The position numbers and the translations under genes were made by a program. From JAUUSJ01 sp051880475 (lineage in GTDB: Bacteria > Bacillota > Clostridia > Lachnospirales > Lachnospiraceae), in contig JBJEOA010000047.1 of the NCBI GenBank assembly GCA_051880475.1, positions 1 to 38,889 on the forward strand: a DNA stretch of 38,889 nt, given 5' to 3'. The notes under the pieces are model-generated. The model had not been told where the DNA came from and did not search any database. It was given only the letters and a program-made list of their open reading frames with translations. This document shows positions 16,471 through 24,571 of this stretch, one piece after another; the stretch's first letter is position 1; the number at the start of each line of letters is the position of its first letter.

Positions 16471-17343
16471 TTATTTTCCTCTCTCAGCCATCAAGAGTGC
16501 AATTTCTTGTTCATTAATTCCAACCATCGCTTCGCCTAAGTCTTTAGAAAGCTCGGCAATCATTTTCGCGTCTTTGAAGTTTGACACAGCTTTTACGATG
16601 GCGTTTGCTCTTTTTTCAGGATTGCCAGATTTGAAAATTCCAGAGCCGACAAAGACACCTTCCGCCCCAAGCTGCATCATTAAAGCGGCGTCCGCAGGAG
16701 TAGCTACACCACCGGCAGCGAAATTGACAACAGGAAGTTTTCCATTTGTATGCACATATTCCACTAAATCATAAGGGACTTGAAGTCTTTTTGCCTCCTC
16801 GAATAATTCATCCTCGCGCATACTTGTAATCTTGGCAATCTCGCTATTCATCATTCTCATATGTCTTACCGCCTGAATAATATCTCCAGTTCCAGGTTCA
16901 CCTTTTGTACGAATCATAGAAGCACCCTCGTTAATTCTTCTAAGTGCCTCGCCGAGGTCTTTTGCTCCGCATACAAATGGAACCTTAAAGTTTCTCTTAT
17001 TAATATGATAAACGTCATCTGCAGGAGAGAGAACTTCGCTTTCATCGATATAGTCAATCTCAATTGCCTCAAGAATTTGAGCCTCAACAAAATGACCGAT
17101 ACGGCATTTTGCCATGACAGGAATCGATACGGCATTTTGAATTCCCTCAATCATTTTAGGGTCGCTCATTCTAGATACCCCTCCCGCTGCTCGAATATCA
17201 GCTGGAATGCGCTCAAGTGCCATGACTGCACATGCACCTGCAGCCTGTGCAATTTTGGCTTGCTCAGGAGTTGTGACATCCATAATAACTCCACCTTTTA
17301 ACATTTGTGCCAATTGTTTATTTAATTCATATCTGTTTTCCAT
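16471..17343 (-). CDS. pdxS: Pyridoxal 5'-phosphate synthase lyase subunit
   Basis: 290 residues from ATG 17343, which has AGGAGG 8 bases upstream; a TTG two codons earlier is in frame but badly placed. PdxS is a TIM-barrel that builds PLP from ribose 5-phosphate, glyceraldehyde 3-phosphate and ammonia from PdxT, as a dodecamer. The Lys residues that carry the covalent intermediates are visible as K79 (PVMAKCRIGH) and K147 (MIRTKGEPGTGD), with D22 near the N-terminus. First gene of the pdxST operon. Its long upstream region holds a 34-bp tandem repeat. Confidence 0.97.
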   Translation of the reverse strand: MENRYELNKQLAQMLKGGVIMDVTTPEQAKIAQAAGACAVMALERIPADIRAAGGVSRMSDPKMIEGIQNAVSIPVMAKCRIGHFVEAQILEAIEIDYIDESEVLSPADDVYHINKRNFKVPFVCGAKDLGEALRRINEGASMIRTKGEPGTGDIIQAVRHMRMMNSEIAKITSMREDELFEEAKRLQVPYDLVEYVHTNGKLPVVNFAAGGVATPADAALMMQLGAEGVFVGSGIFKSGNPEKRANAIVKAVSNFKDAKMIAELSKDLGEAMVGINEQEIALLMAERGK

Positions 17344-17349
17344 CTTCAA

Positions 17350-17793
17350 TTCCTCCTAGTTGATAAATATGAAATATATTTTGATATTATTGGTTTTATT
17401 CAGTAAATATCAGAAAAATATTAAATTCAAAATATATATTCTGAAATTCACTTCACTAAAATACATGGGTACAGTATAAGCAAAACGAATATTTGTGAAA
17501 AGAACCAAGAAGAATAAAATTTATAGTACCAAATAGAACCAAGAAGAATAAAATTTACAGTACCAGATAGAACCAAAAAGTAAAAAAATAATAGTGCCAG
17601 ATTTTTTCTCTCTATTAAGAGTCTCAGGCGGGAATTTTTGGTGACTTGTTGCCAAGTAATTCCCATTAGATGAAAACTTCGTCTTGTTTGGTGAAAACTT
17701 GTGAAATCGTAAGATATAGTAAGGGATAAGAAATTAAATAAAGAAAATTAAAAAAGCATAGAAAAATTTTTATAAATTTTTATTTGGGATAGA
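17350..17793 (-). other. Upstream region of pdxS without a convincing gene
   Basis: 445 bases, AT-rich near pdxS. It contains three tandem 34-bp units (17501-17602) and a bulged hairpin, GGAATT...ACTTG/CAAGT...AATTCC (17631-17663). A 72-codon minus-strand frame here (17448-17666) has no ribosome site and is mostly the repeat itself. No clear promoter for pdxS could be picked out. Confidence 0.5.
17501..17602. repeat. Three tandem copies of a 34-bp repeat
   Basis: Units at 17501-17534, 17535-17568 and 17569-17602 each begin AGAACCAA. Units 1 and 2 differ at two positions; unit 3 has a diverged middle but keeps the ends (AGAACCAA and the AGT-CCA-AT end). Units are contiguous with no spacers, so this is not a CRISPR. 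The position upstream of pdxS would suit a regulator that binds direct repeats, but no such regulator gene is nearby. Confidence 0.85.
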
Positions 17794-18045
17794 TTATTTT
17801 TGATGAATGATTTCTAATAGCTCTTCTATATCTTTTTTAGACAGAGGCTTAGAGCGATGAAAAAGAAGAGTGAAATTTATGATTGATGCACTTACGATTC
17901 CTATCACAAACAAAAAATTTGCAATAGAGAGAAAAGAGCTATCTATCATTTCAAACTTCTGACAAAAGAGAAATAATAAAATGGCTCCCAAATATGAGGA
18001 TATTGAGATAAAAAAAGATATTTTTCTAAGTTTTTGTCGTTTCAC
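17794..18045 (-). CDS. Small membrane protein of unknown function
   Basis: 83 residues from a GTG start with GGAGG six bases upstream. Two hydrophobic segments (about 9-27 and 37-63) with a basic N-terminus and a charged C-terminal tail (KKDIEELLEIIHQK). It follows a small Xre-type regulator gene on the same strand; such pairs are common in Firmicutes, and the regulator may control its partner. Function unknown. Confidence 0.65.
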   Translation of the reverse strand: MKRQKLRKISFFISISSYLGAILLFLFCQKFEMIDSSFLSIANFLFVIGIVSASIINFTLLFHRSKPLSKKDIEELLEIIHQK

Positions 18046-18051
18046 CAGCTA

Positions 18052-18120
18052 CCTCCATCCATGGTATTTATGCTATAGAAAATTTTATACTATAGAATGA
18101 TCGATAATATAATTATATTT
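18052..18120 (-). promoter_or_regulatory. Possible promoter/operator before the small membrane protein gene
   Basis: CTATAG recurs on both sides of a TATAAAATTTT core in the minus strand (CTATAGTATAAAATTTTCTATAG, split here as two arms around an 11-base core). A related CTATA..GTATAAAAT sequence lies upstream of the xre gene (about 18404-18423), which would fit a shared binding site for that regulator. This is an inference from two sites only. Confidence 0.35.
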
Positions 18121-18352
18121 AATTATTCTCGTCGGGAATAAATTCTAATAAATCTTCAATTTTACAATCGAGTGCTGTACAGATTCTTGCTAATACAGCG
18201 GTATCTAATCTTGTAATCTGATTATTGCAGTAAAGATTTATCTGTGTGCGCTGCATCTCTGCGCAATGAGATAATTTATTTTTGCTTAATCCTTTTTTCT
18301 TTAGAAGTTCAGTCAGTTTGATTTCGATATGACCATAATTTTGTTCTTTCAT
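18119..18352 (-). CDS. Small Xre-family helix-turn-helix regulator
   Basis: 77 residues. A single Cro/CI-type HTH (KLTELLKKKGLSKNKLSHCA, then MQRTQINLYCNNQITRLD as the recognition part) with the C-terminal ARICTALDCKIEDLLEFIPD typical of short YozG-like regulators. No second domain. The ATG is preceded by AAGGAG at a rather long spacing (13 bases). Probably regulates itself and the downstream small membrane protein gene. Confidence 0.85.
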   Translation of the reverse strand: MKEQNYGHIEIKLTELLKKKGLSKNKLSHCAEMQRTQINLYCNNQITRLDTAVLARICTALDCKIEDLLEFIPDENN

Positions 18353-18730
18353 TTATTTGGAACGCTCCTTGTCAAAATTGTATTAAGTTCATTATGTAAA
18401 AATACTATTTTATACAATATAGTGTAAGCAATATGAGAGCGAAATAGAAGTTCTAGTATGTCTGATTAGACTTCCTACACAACTTAGAAATGATTTAGGA
18501 TACATAAAGTATATGTAAATAAAAGTATTATATTCATGGTGGAATGTGAATTTATATTGGTATATCAGATGATTTTAGTATACAATATAGATAAAACAAA
18601 ATTAGTCGAAATTTCTTTGTCTTTTGCTCAAAAATTTCTTTTAACATAGGATATAAAGAAAGGGGATTCCTTAAATGGAAAAAATAGTGTATAATAAAAA
18701 AATACAAAAAAAAGAAAAGGAGAAAAAAGA
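18353..18730. promoter_or_regulatory. Intergenic region between xre and the rmlD-like gene
   Basis: 378 bases between divergent genes. The 12-mer TATACAATATAG appears twice (18411-18422 and 18579-18590). A plus-strand promoter candidate is TTGGTA (18557-18562), an 18-base spacer and TACAAT (18581-18586). A second -10, TATAAT at 18690-18695, sits in a context (AAAATAGTGTATAAT) repeated before the epimerase-like gene at 32126. Nothing else is recognised. Confidence 0.45.
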
Positions 18731-19579
18731 ATGGGAAAAACGAAGGTATGGATTACAGGAGCAAAGGGAAGACTAGGCAGTACAATTGCAAAGATGTTGG
18801 ATTATATGGAGTATACGATATATACATCCGATTTAGATGTGGATATTTCCGATGTGGATCAAGTAATATCATATATTGAGGTGGCTCGTCCCGATATCGT
18901 TATTAACTGTGCGGGATATAGCAATGAGGAACTCTGTGAGAAAAATCAAGTTATGGCGTACAAAGTAAATGCGTTAGGAGCTAGAAATATAGCGGCTGCC
19001 ACAAGAAAAATTGGCGCTAAGATGATTCATATTTCTACGGATGATGTATTTGGAGGCGAAGAGAGAAAAGAACTTACAGAATTTGATATGGTAAATCCAT
19101 GCAGTGTATATGGAAAGTCAAAATTGGCGGGAGAAAATTTTGTAAGAGAGTTAAATCCTAGACATTTAATTATTCGAAGTTCTTGGGTTTATGGAGGAGA
19201 GGGAGAAGCGAAAGATTTTGTCAAAGATTTATTAAATAGAGCAAAATCAGAGTCCGTAATTTCTGTACCAAATGATCAGATTAGTAGTCCAACGAGTGCG
19301 AAGGTATTGGCCGAGTTTATTTTGGAACTTCTTGATAAAAAGGAATATGGAACATATCATGCTTCTTGCGAGGGTTCTTGCACCCGCTATGAGTTTGCTA
19401 AGACGATTTTAACGTATGCAGGCATAGAAGATGTCCAGATAAAGGCTTCTTTTACAGAGGCGGGAAGTGTGAAAGCAAAATGTACCTTACTTCATAACTT
19501 AATGATGGAAATTACACAGCTATATGAAATGCCTCATTGGAAGGATGCCCTAAAGGAATATATGAAAAATAATAGATAA
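18731..19579 (+). CDS. RmlD-like NAD(P)-dependent sugar-nucleotide reductase
   Basis: 282 residues, extended short-chain dehydrogenase fold. The nucleotide-binding motif GAKGRLG (10-16), the catalytic S/T region ISTDDVF (101-107) and Y127xxxK131 (VYGKSKLAG) are all present. It resembles dTDP-4-dehydrorhamnose reductase (RmlD), the last step of dTDP-rhamnose synthesis, but no other rml genes are nearby, so the sugar substrate is uncertain. The C-terminal ~80 residues (SCTRYEFAKTILTYAGIEDV) form the substrate-binding part. Twenty-one bases upstream of a transporter gene, with no obvious functional link. Confidence 0.8.
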   Translation: MGKTKVWITGAKGRLGSTIAKMLDYMEYTIYTSDLDVDISDVDQVISYIEVARPDIVINCAGYSNEELCEKNQVMAYKVNALGARNIAAATRKIGAKMIHISTDDVFGGEERKELTEFDMVNPCSVYGKSKLAGENFVRELNPRHLIIRSSWVYGGEGEAKDFVKDLLNRAKSESVISVPNDQISSPTSAKVLAEFILELLDKKEYGTYHASCEGSCTRYEFAKTILTYAGIEDVQIKASFTEAGSVKAKCTLLHNLMMEITQLYEMPHWKDALKEYMKNNR

Positions 19580-19600
19580 ATACTGAGAGGAGAAAAGTCT

Positions 19601-20866
19601 ATGAAGAGAGAAAAAAAAGAAAAGAAAATGGGGCTTACCACTAAAATTTTTATCGCTTTATTTTTAGGAGCAATCACTGGAATTATTCTATATTACGTGC
19701 CAAATGGATATATTAGAGATAGTATATTGATTGAAGGAATATTTTATGTGGTAGGACAAGGATTTTTGAGATTAATGCAAATGTTAGTAGTTCCACTTGT
19801 ATTTTGTTCTTTGATTTGCGGAAGCTCTGCGATGGGAGATACGAAGACGATGGGAAAAGTTGGAGTAAAAACTCTAATTTTTTATCTTTGTACAACAGCA
19901 ATGGCTGTTACAGTAGCTATCTCTGTCGGACTTTTATTTAGACCAGGAATTGGACTTGATACTGCTGCAATAAAGACACAGGAAGTAACAATTGCGGAGA
20001 GCACTAGCTTTGCAGATACATTATTAAATATTATCCCTAAGAACCCTATTCAAGGTTTGGCGGAAGGAAATATGCTCCAAATCATTTTATTTGCTTTAAT
20101 TATCGGTATTATTTTAGCAAAGCTTGGAGAAAAAGTTGAGATTGTCTCTAACTTCTTTGCTCAATTTAATGATATTATGATGGAAATGACGAATATAGTT
20201 ATGTCACTAGCACCGCTTGGAGTATATTGCTTAATTTCTAGAACTTTTGCGGGAATTGGATTTGAAGGATTTAAGCCAATGGCAAAATATATGCTCTGTG
20301 TATTAGGTTCCTTGGGTATTCACTGCTTTATTGTTTACTCAGGAATGTTCCTCTTGTTTACAAGATTGAATCCATATAAATTCATTCGTAAATACTTACC
20401 AGTTATGAGTTTTGCCTTTTCTACGGCAACTTCTAATGCGACTATTCCTATGGCAATTGAGACATTAGAGGAAAAAATAGGTGTTTCCAAAAAGATTTCT
20501 TCTTTTACTATTCCATTAGGAGCAACCATCAATATGGATGGTACTGCCATCATGCAAGGAGTTGCAGTTTGTTTTGCAGCGCAGGCATTTGGCATACCTT
20601 TGACAACGACAGATTATATCACCGTTGTAGCGACAGCGACATTGGCTTCGATTGGAACAGCTGGAGTTCCGGGAGTAGGACTTGTAACGTTATCTATGGT
20701 ATTCGCTTCCGTTGGTCTTCCTGTGGAGGGAATTGCTTTAATTATGGGAATTGATAGAATTTTGGATATGGCACGAACAGCAGTAAATATTACAGGAGAT
20801 GCTATGTGTACTACTATTGTGGCAAGTCAAGAAGGCGCCCTAGACAAAGAAATATTTAATAATTAA
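19601..20866 (+). CDS. Dicarboxylate/amino acid:cation symporter (DAACS family)
   Basis: 421 residues with about eight membrane segments and two re-entrant hairpins. The family signature NMDGTA (about 308) lies in TIPLGATINMDGTAIMQGVA, and the first hairpin reads FAFSTATSNATIP in place of the more usual serine-rich FSTRSSSGTLP. The second hairpin region TAGVPGVGLVTLSMVF is well kept, as is the Asp/Asn-rich last helix (DRILDMARTAVNITGDAM). Homologues (GltP, GltT, SstT, DctA) carry glutamate, aspartate, serine/threonine or C4-dicarboxylates with Na+ or H+; the exact substrate cannot be read. GAGAGGAG precedes the ATG. Confidence 0.92.
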   Translation: MKREKKEKKMGLTTKIFIALFLGAITGIILYYVPNGYIRDSILIEGIFYVVGQGFLRLMQMLVVPLVFCSLICGSSAMGDTKTMGKVGVKTLIFYLCTTAMAVTVAISVGLLFRPGIGLDTAAIKTQEVTIAESTSFADTLLNIIPKNPIQGLAEGNMLQIILFALIIGIILAKLGEKVEIVSNFFAQFNDIMMEMTNIVMSLAPLGVYCLISRTFAGIGFEGFKPMAKYMLCVLGSLGIHCFIVYSGMFLLFTRLNPYKFIRKYLPVMSFAFSTATSNATIPMAIETLEEKIGVSKKISSFTIPLGATINMDGTAIMQGVAVCFAAQAFGIPLTTTDYITVVATATLASIGTAGVPGVGLVTLSMVFASVGLPVEGIALIMGIDRILDMARTAVNITGDAMCTTIVASQEGALDKEIFNN

Positions 20867-20872
20867 GTTTGA

Positions 20873-20894
20873 TATGCCTGCTTTTGCAGGCATA
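20873..20894. terminator. Perfect hairpin after the symporter gene
   Basis: TATGCCTGC pairs with GCAGGCATA around a TTTT loop, six bases after the symporter stop. No T-run follows, so it is either a weak terminator or an mRNA-end stabiliser between the symporter and the binding-protein gene. Confidence 0.5.
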
Positions 20895-20958
20895 ATGAGA
20901 AAGAAAAATTTACTTGATAAGACTTTTGTCATAAGTAAGAAGGGAGGGAGGATGCCCT

Positions 20959-21837
20959 ATGAAAAGAAGAGACTGTTTTTTGGTAGTTTTATTTATAACT
21001 TTATTGGCAGGGTTTTGCTTGACTGGCTGCAGTTTGGGAGGTGGCCAGAACAAAGAGATAGCTCAAGAGACAAAAGAGCAGGATTTTTCTATTGATTCAA
21101 CAGGAGCAATTAAGGAAATTCAAGATAGAGGATATTTGATTGTAGGCTGTAAGGACGATGTTCCAGGATTTGGATATTATAATCAAGAGAAAAAAGAATA
21201 TGAAGGTGGAGAGATTGAACTTTCTTGGTATTTGGCAGCTAAAATCTTCGATATGTCTCTAGAAGAGGTGAAAAAACAGCAGCTAGTTCATTTTGAGCCT
21301 GTAAAAGTAAGCGATAGAGAAGATATGCTAGTTGAAAATAGAGCAGATTATATTATTGCGACTTATACGATTACAAAAGAGAGAGAAGAAAAAGTTAGCT
21401 TTTCTGAGAGCTATTATCGTGACTCCGTGGGGATGATGGTATTATCAGAGACAAAGGATAATAATAGTCTTTCAGACCCTAAAATTAGTTCCATCGAATC
21501 TTTAGATGGAAAAAGGATAGGAATTATGTCTGGGTCTACAACGAGAAAAGAGATGATGGAATATATGGAGAGAAATACTCTTTCTATCACTCCTCTTTTT
21601 ATGGAATATCCATCTTATGATAAGCTAAATAAGGCACTTGCTAAGGGAGATATTGATGTATTTTGTGTAGATACTTGTATTTTGAAAGGGTATTTGGATA
21701 AAAATAGAAAAATTCTTCCACAATATTTCTCTCCACAAGATTATGGTATTGGAGCCTCAAAAGAGAAACCAGAATTGATTGATGCAGCAAATAAGGTATT
21801 ATCAGAATTAAATTATCTAAAGATTAGTTTATTTTAA
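20959..21837 (+). CDS. Amino-acid-binding lipoprotein (SBP family 3), orphan
   Basis: 292 residues. Lipoprotein signal with LTGC, lipidated C24. The mature part is a bacterial extracellular solute-binding protein family 3 fold: IKEIQDRGYLIVGCKDDVPGFGYY, the ENRADYIIATYTITKEREEKVSFSESY hinge region and a C-lobe with ALAKGDIDVFCVD. Such proteins feed polar amino acid ABC importers or act as sensors, but no permease or ATPase gene is nearby. It lies directly upstream of a cytoplasmic BMP-like fusion protein. An AAGGGAGGGAGG ribosome site precedes the ATG. Confidence 0.88.
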   Translation: MKRRDCFLVVLFITLLAGFCLTGCSLGGGQNKEIAQETKEQDFSIDSTGAIKEIQDRGYLIVGCKDDVPGFGYYNQEKKEYEGGEIELSWYLAAKIFDMSLEEVKKQQLVHFEPVKVSDREDMLVENRADYIIATYTITKEREEKVSFSESYYRDSVGMMVLSETKDNNSLSDPKISSIESLDGKRIGIMSGSTTRKEMMEYMERNTLSITPLFMEYPSYDKLNKALAKGDIDVFCVDTCILKGYLDKNRKILPQYFSPQDYGIGASKEKPELIDAANKVLSELNYLKISLF

Positions 21838-21873
21838 AAACGATTTTTCAAACCATATGAAAGGAGGCTTTAT

Positions 21874-23784
21874 ATGATTGGTGAAGATTATAATAAAGCG
21901 TGTAAATTGGGAAAAAAAGAATATCGTTCTCGTATGATGAGAGGAGAAAGACCGACGCTACAGGTATTAGATGATATTTTACCTTCTAGAGGAAATTATT
22001 CGGAAGTTCCTTTAGGTTTAATTCAAATCCCCTCAGAACAGATTGTCGGGACAAAAACAGGAGGAAGAAGTAGTGCCTTTGCCGCAAATTTTATGCCTAT
22101 TTTAAGCGATGAAAGTGAGTTTGCTCAAAAATGGGAAAAATTATGCGATATTCATATGACAGAAGGAATTAGAGATCCCATTGTGGCTTATGAGTATATG
22201 AATAAATTTTATGTACAAGAGGGCAATAAACGAGTTAGTGTTTTAAAGTATTTTGATGTCGTTTCGATTTCAGCTATTGTGACTCGTATTGTTCCAAAAA
22301 GAACGGGTGAGAAAGAAAATAATATTTACTATGAATTTTTAGATTTTTATGATTCCTCTAAGATTAATTATATTTGGTTCTCAGAGGAGGGTTCTTTTAA
22401 AGAGTTAGTAAAAGAAGTCGGAAAACAGCCTGGCGAATTGTGGAGTGAGAATGATAAAAATACGTTTAATTCTATCTACAGTCGTTTTTTGTCAGAATTT
22501 AAGGCAAATGGAGGAAATAAATTAAGATGTACCCCAGGGGATGCTTTTCTTGCATTTATTAAGGTACATAGCTATAATCAGCTAGATGACTTGACAACAA
22601 ATGAGTTAAAACAGTTAGTAAAGAAGAGTTGGGAAGAATTTGAGCTTCAGCAAGAAGAAAAAGAAGTTGAGTTAAAGATGGAGCCAATCGAAAAAGAACA
22701 GCCACTTTTGTCAAAAATTCTTCCAATCAATACAACAACGTTGAAGGTTGCATTTATTTATCCTAAAAAATCGTCCACTTCAGCCTGGGTTTATGCTCAT
22801 GAACTTGGAAGAATGCATTTAGAAGAAAAATTTCAAAAAGAGCTTACGACAGTTAGCTATGAGGATGTCAGCAAAGAAAATATTGAGTCTGTATTAGAGC
22901 AGGCAATTAAAAGTGGATGTAATTTGATTTTTACAACGACACCATCTTTTGCTCAGGCGAGTGTAAAGGCTGCAATTGCTCATCCAAAAGTGAGAATTTT
23001 AAATTGCTCCCTAAATACATCACATAGATATATTAGAACTTACTATGCAAGAATGCATGAGGCGAAGTTTTTAATGGGAGCTATTGCTGGAGCGATGGCA
23101 GAAAATAATAAATTGGGATATCTTGCAGATTACCCAATCTTTGGAACAATTGCCAATATTAATGCGTTTGCCCTAGGTGCTAAGATGATCAATCCTAGAG
23201 CGAAGGTTTATTTAGAGTGGACGACAAAGAAAAATAATGACGCAATGTGGAATTTGAAAAAACATAATGTATCTGTTATATCTGGAAAAGATATGGTTGT
23301 CCCAGAAGCAGCCTCTAGATATTTTGGTATTTTTGATATAGTAGATGGATATCCAAGAAATTTTGCTATGCCTGTATGGCATTGGGGAATTTTTTATGAG
23401 CGTCTGATTCAGACGATTATGCAAGGAACATGGAAATATGATGATGATACGACAACAACGAAGGCAATTAATTACTGGTGGGGAATGTCTGCTGGTGTGG
23501 TAGATGTTATCTGTTCACAAAGTCTTCCGATTGGCACAAAGAGATTGGTGGAACTTTTAAAGAGTACGATTAAGAACGGAGAGTTTAATCCATTTTCAGG
23601 TATTTTATATTCTCAAGATGGAGTGATTCAAGATAATCCTTATCAAACTCTCTCTCCAGAGGCGATAGTAGAGATGGATTGGTTGGCAGATAATGTTATT
23701 GGCTCTATTCCGACAAAAGAAGAGTTAGAAGAGGAGTCAAAGCCTGTCGTAGAGCAGCAAGGATTGACGAGTAAGAAAGGATAA
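21874..23784 (+). CDS. Fusion of a ParB-like N-terminal domain to a BMP-family binding domain
   Basis: 636 residues with no signal peptide or lipobox. The N-terminal part (about 40-135) has a ParB/sulfiredoxin-like nuclease-fold pattern: IQIPSEQIVGT, GIRDPIVAYEYMNKFYVQEGNKR. A linker with a Gln/Glu-rich stretch (about 250-270) follows. From about 285 the protein reads like the basic membrane protein (BMP/PnrA) family of nucleoside-binding proteins: LKVAFIYPKK, TTPSFAQASVKAAIAHPKV, MGAIAGAMAENNKLGYLADYP. BMP proteins normally work outside the cell as lipoproteins, so a cytoplasmic version joined to a ParB-like domain suggests a ligand-sensing role. It is followed at 10 bases by a phosphoesterase gene. 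Confidence 0.8.
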   Translation: MIGEDYNKACKLGKKEYRSRMMRGERPTLQVLDDILPSRGNYSEVPLGLIQIPSEQIVGTKTGGRSSAFAANFMPILSDESEFAQKWEKLCDIHMTEGIRDPIVAYEYMNKFYVQEGNKRVSVLKYFDVVSISAIVTRIVPKRTGEKENNIYYEFLDFYDSSKINYIWFSEEGSFKELVKEVGKQPGELWSENDKNTFNSIYSRFLSEFKANGGNKLRCTPGDAFLAFIKVHSYNQLDDLTTNELKQLVKKSWEEFELQQEEKEVELKMEPIEKEQPLLSKILPINTTTLKVAFIYPKKSSTSAWVYAHELGRMHLEEKFQKELTTVSYEDVSKENIESVLEQAIKSGCNLIFTTTPSFAQASVKAAIAHPKVRILNCSLNTSHRYIRTYYARMHEAKFLMGAIAGAMAENNKLGYLADYPIFGTIANINAFALGAKMINPRAKVYLEWTTKKNNDAMWNLKKHNVSVISGKDMVVPEAASRYFGIFDIVDGYPRNFAMPVWHWGIFYERLIQTIMQGTWKYDDDTTTTKAINYWWGMSAGVVDVICSQSLPIGTKRLVELLKSTIKNGEFNPFSGILYSQDGVIQDNPYQTLSPEAIVEMDWLADNVIGSIPTKEELEEESKPVVEQQGLTSKKG

Positions 23785-23794
23785 AGAAAGGAAT

Positions 23795-24415
23795 ATGAAA
23801 ATACTAGCGATAGCCGATGAAGAATCAAAGTATCTCTGGGATTATTATGAAGATGGGAAATTAGACGGAATTGATTTGATTATTTCTTGCGGAGATTTAG
23901 ACCCGCGCTATTTATCCTTTTTGGCAACTTTTACAAGTGCGCCTGTACTTTATGTGCATGGAAATCACGATGAGAAATATAAAAATATACCTCCAGAAGG
24001 TTGTATTTGTATTGATGATACAATGTTTGTGTATAGGGGAATCCGTATTGTAGGTCTTGGTGGTTCTATGAGATATGGAAACGGAGAATACCAATATACA
24101 GAGTGGGAGATGAGAAAAAGAGCTCATAAATTGTGGAAAAAACTTCTGTGGTATGGAGGATTTGATATTTTAGTTACCCATGCCCCTGCTTATCAGCTCA
24201 ATGATGGTAGAGATTTGCCACACCAGGGATTTCGCACTTTTATTCGTTTGCTAGAAAAGTATCAACCAAGATTTTTCCTTCACGGGCATGTTCATATGTC
24301 TTATGGAAGGCAGCATAAACGCTACGATAAATATCGCAGTACGCATGTTATCAATGCGTTTGAGAAATGTCTCTTTGATTATGAGGATGATAATATAAGA
24401 GAACATATTGTATAG
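23795..24415 (+). CDS. Metallophosphoesterase-family protein
   Basis: 206 residues, calcineurin-like fold. Metal-binding blocks are visible: D8 (IADEES), GDLD (33-36), GNHD (56-59), THAP (about 128) and GHVH (about 166). The first block is normally D-x-H; here the His position is Glu or Ser, so the metal site may differ. Related proteins include cyclic nucleotide phosphodiesterases and YfcE-like enzymes; the substrate is unknown. Ten bases after the BMP fusion gene, with AAAGGAATATG as start context, so probably co-transcribed. Confidence 0.85.
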   Translation: MKILAIADEESKYLWDYYEDGKLDGIDLIISCGDLDPRYLSFLATFTSAPVLYVHGNHDEKYKNIPPEGCICIDDTMFVYRGIRIVGLGGSMRYGNGEYQYTEWEMRKRAHKLWKKLLWYGGFDILVTHAPAYQLNDGRDLPHQGFRTFIRLLEKYQPRFFLHGHVHMSYGRQHKRYDKYRSTHVINAFEKCLFDYEDDNIREHIV

Positions 24416-24448
24416 CGTTAAAAAACGGATATGGTTGTCTGGCTACTG

Positions 24449-24524
24449 ACAGAGAAAATATTTTTGGATTAGGTATTTACAAGAAATGTTGTGAATATAA
24501 AATAATTTGGAATATTTTCTCTGT
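24449..24524. terminator. Long-stem hairpin after the phosphoesterase gene
   Basis: ACAGAGAAAATATT (24449-24462) pairs perfectly with AATATTTTCTCTGT (24511-24524); the loop is 48 bases. A TTTCTTG follows. The loop is long for an intrinsic terminator, so it could instead be an RNA processing or stability element. Confidence 0.5.
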
Positions 24525-24571
24525 TTCTTGTTAAAAGTATGATTAAAAAGATAAAAAAAGGATGAGGGAAG

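Noticed and set aside
17501..17602. CRISPR array
   Set aside because: Repeats are contiguous with no spacers and no cas genes are present.
17448..17666. 72-codon hydrophobic frame on the minus strand
   Set aside because: No ribosome site, and most of the frame is the 34-bp tandem repeat; hydrophobicity comes from AT-rich sequence.
20874..21095. 73-codon plus-strand frame after the symporter
   Set aside because: It overlaps the signal-peptide region of the binding lipoprotein in another frame and has no ribosome site.
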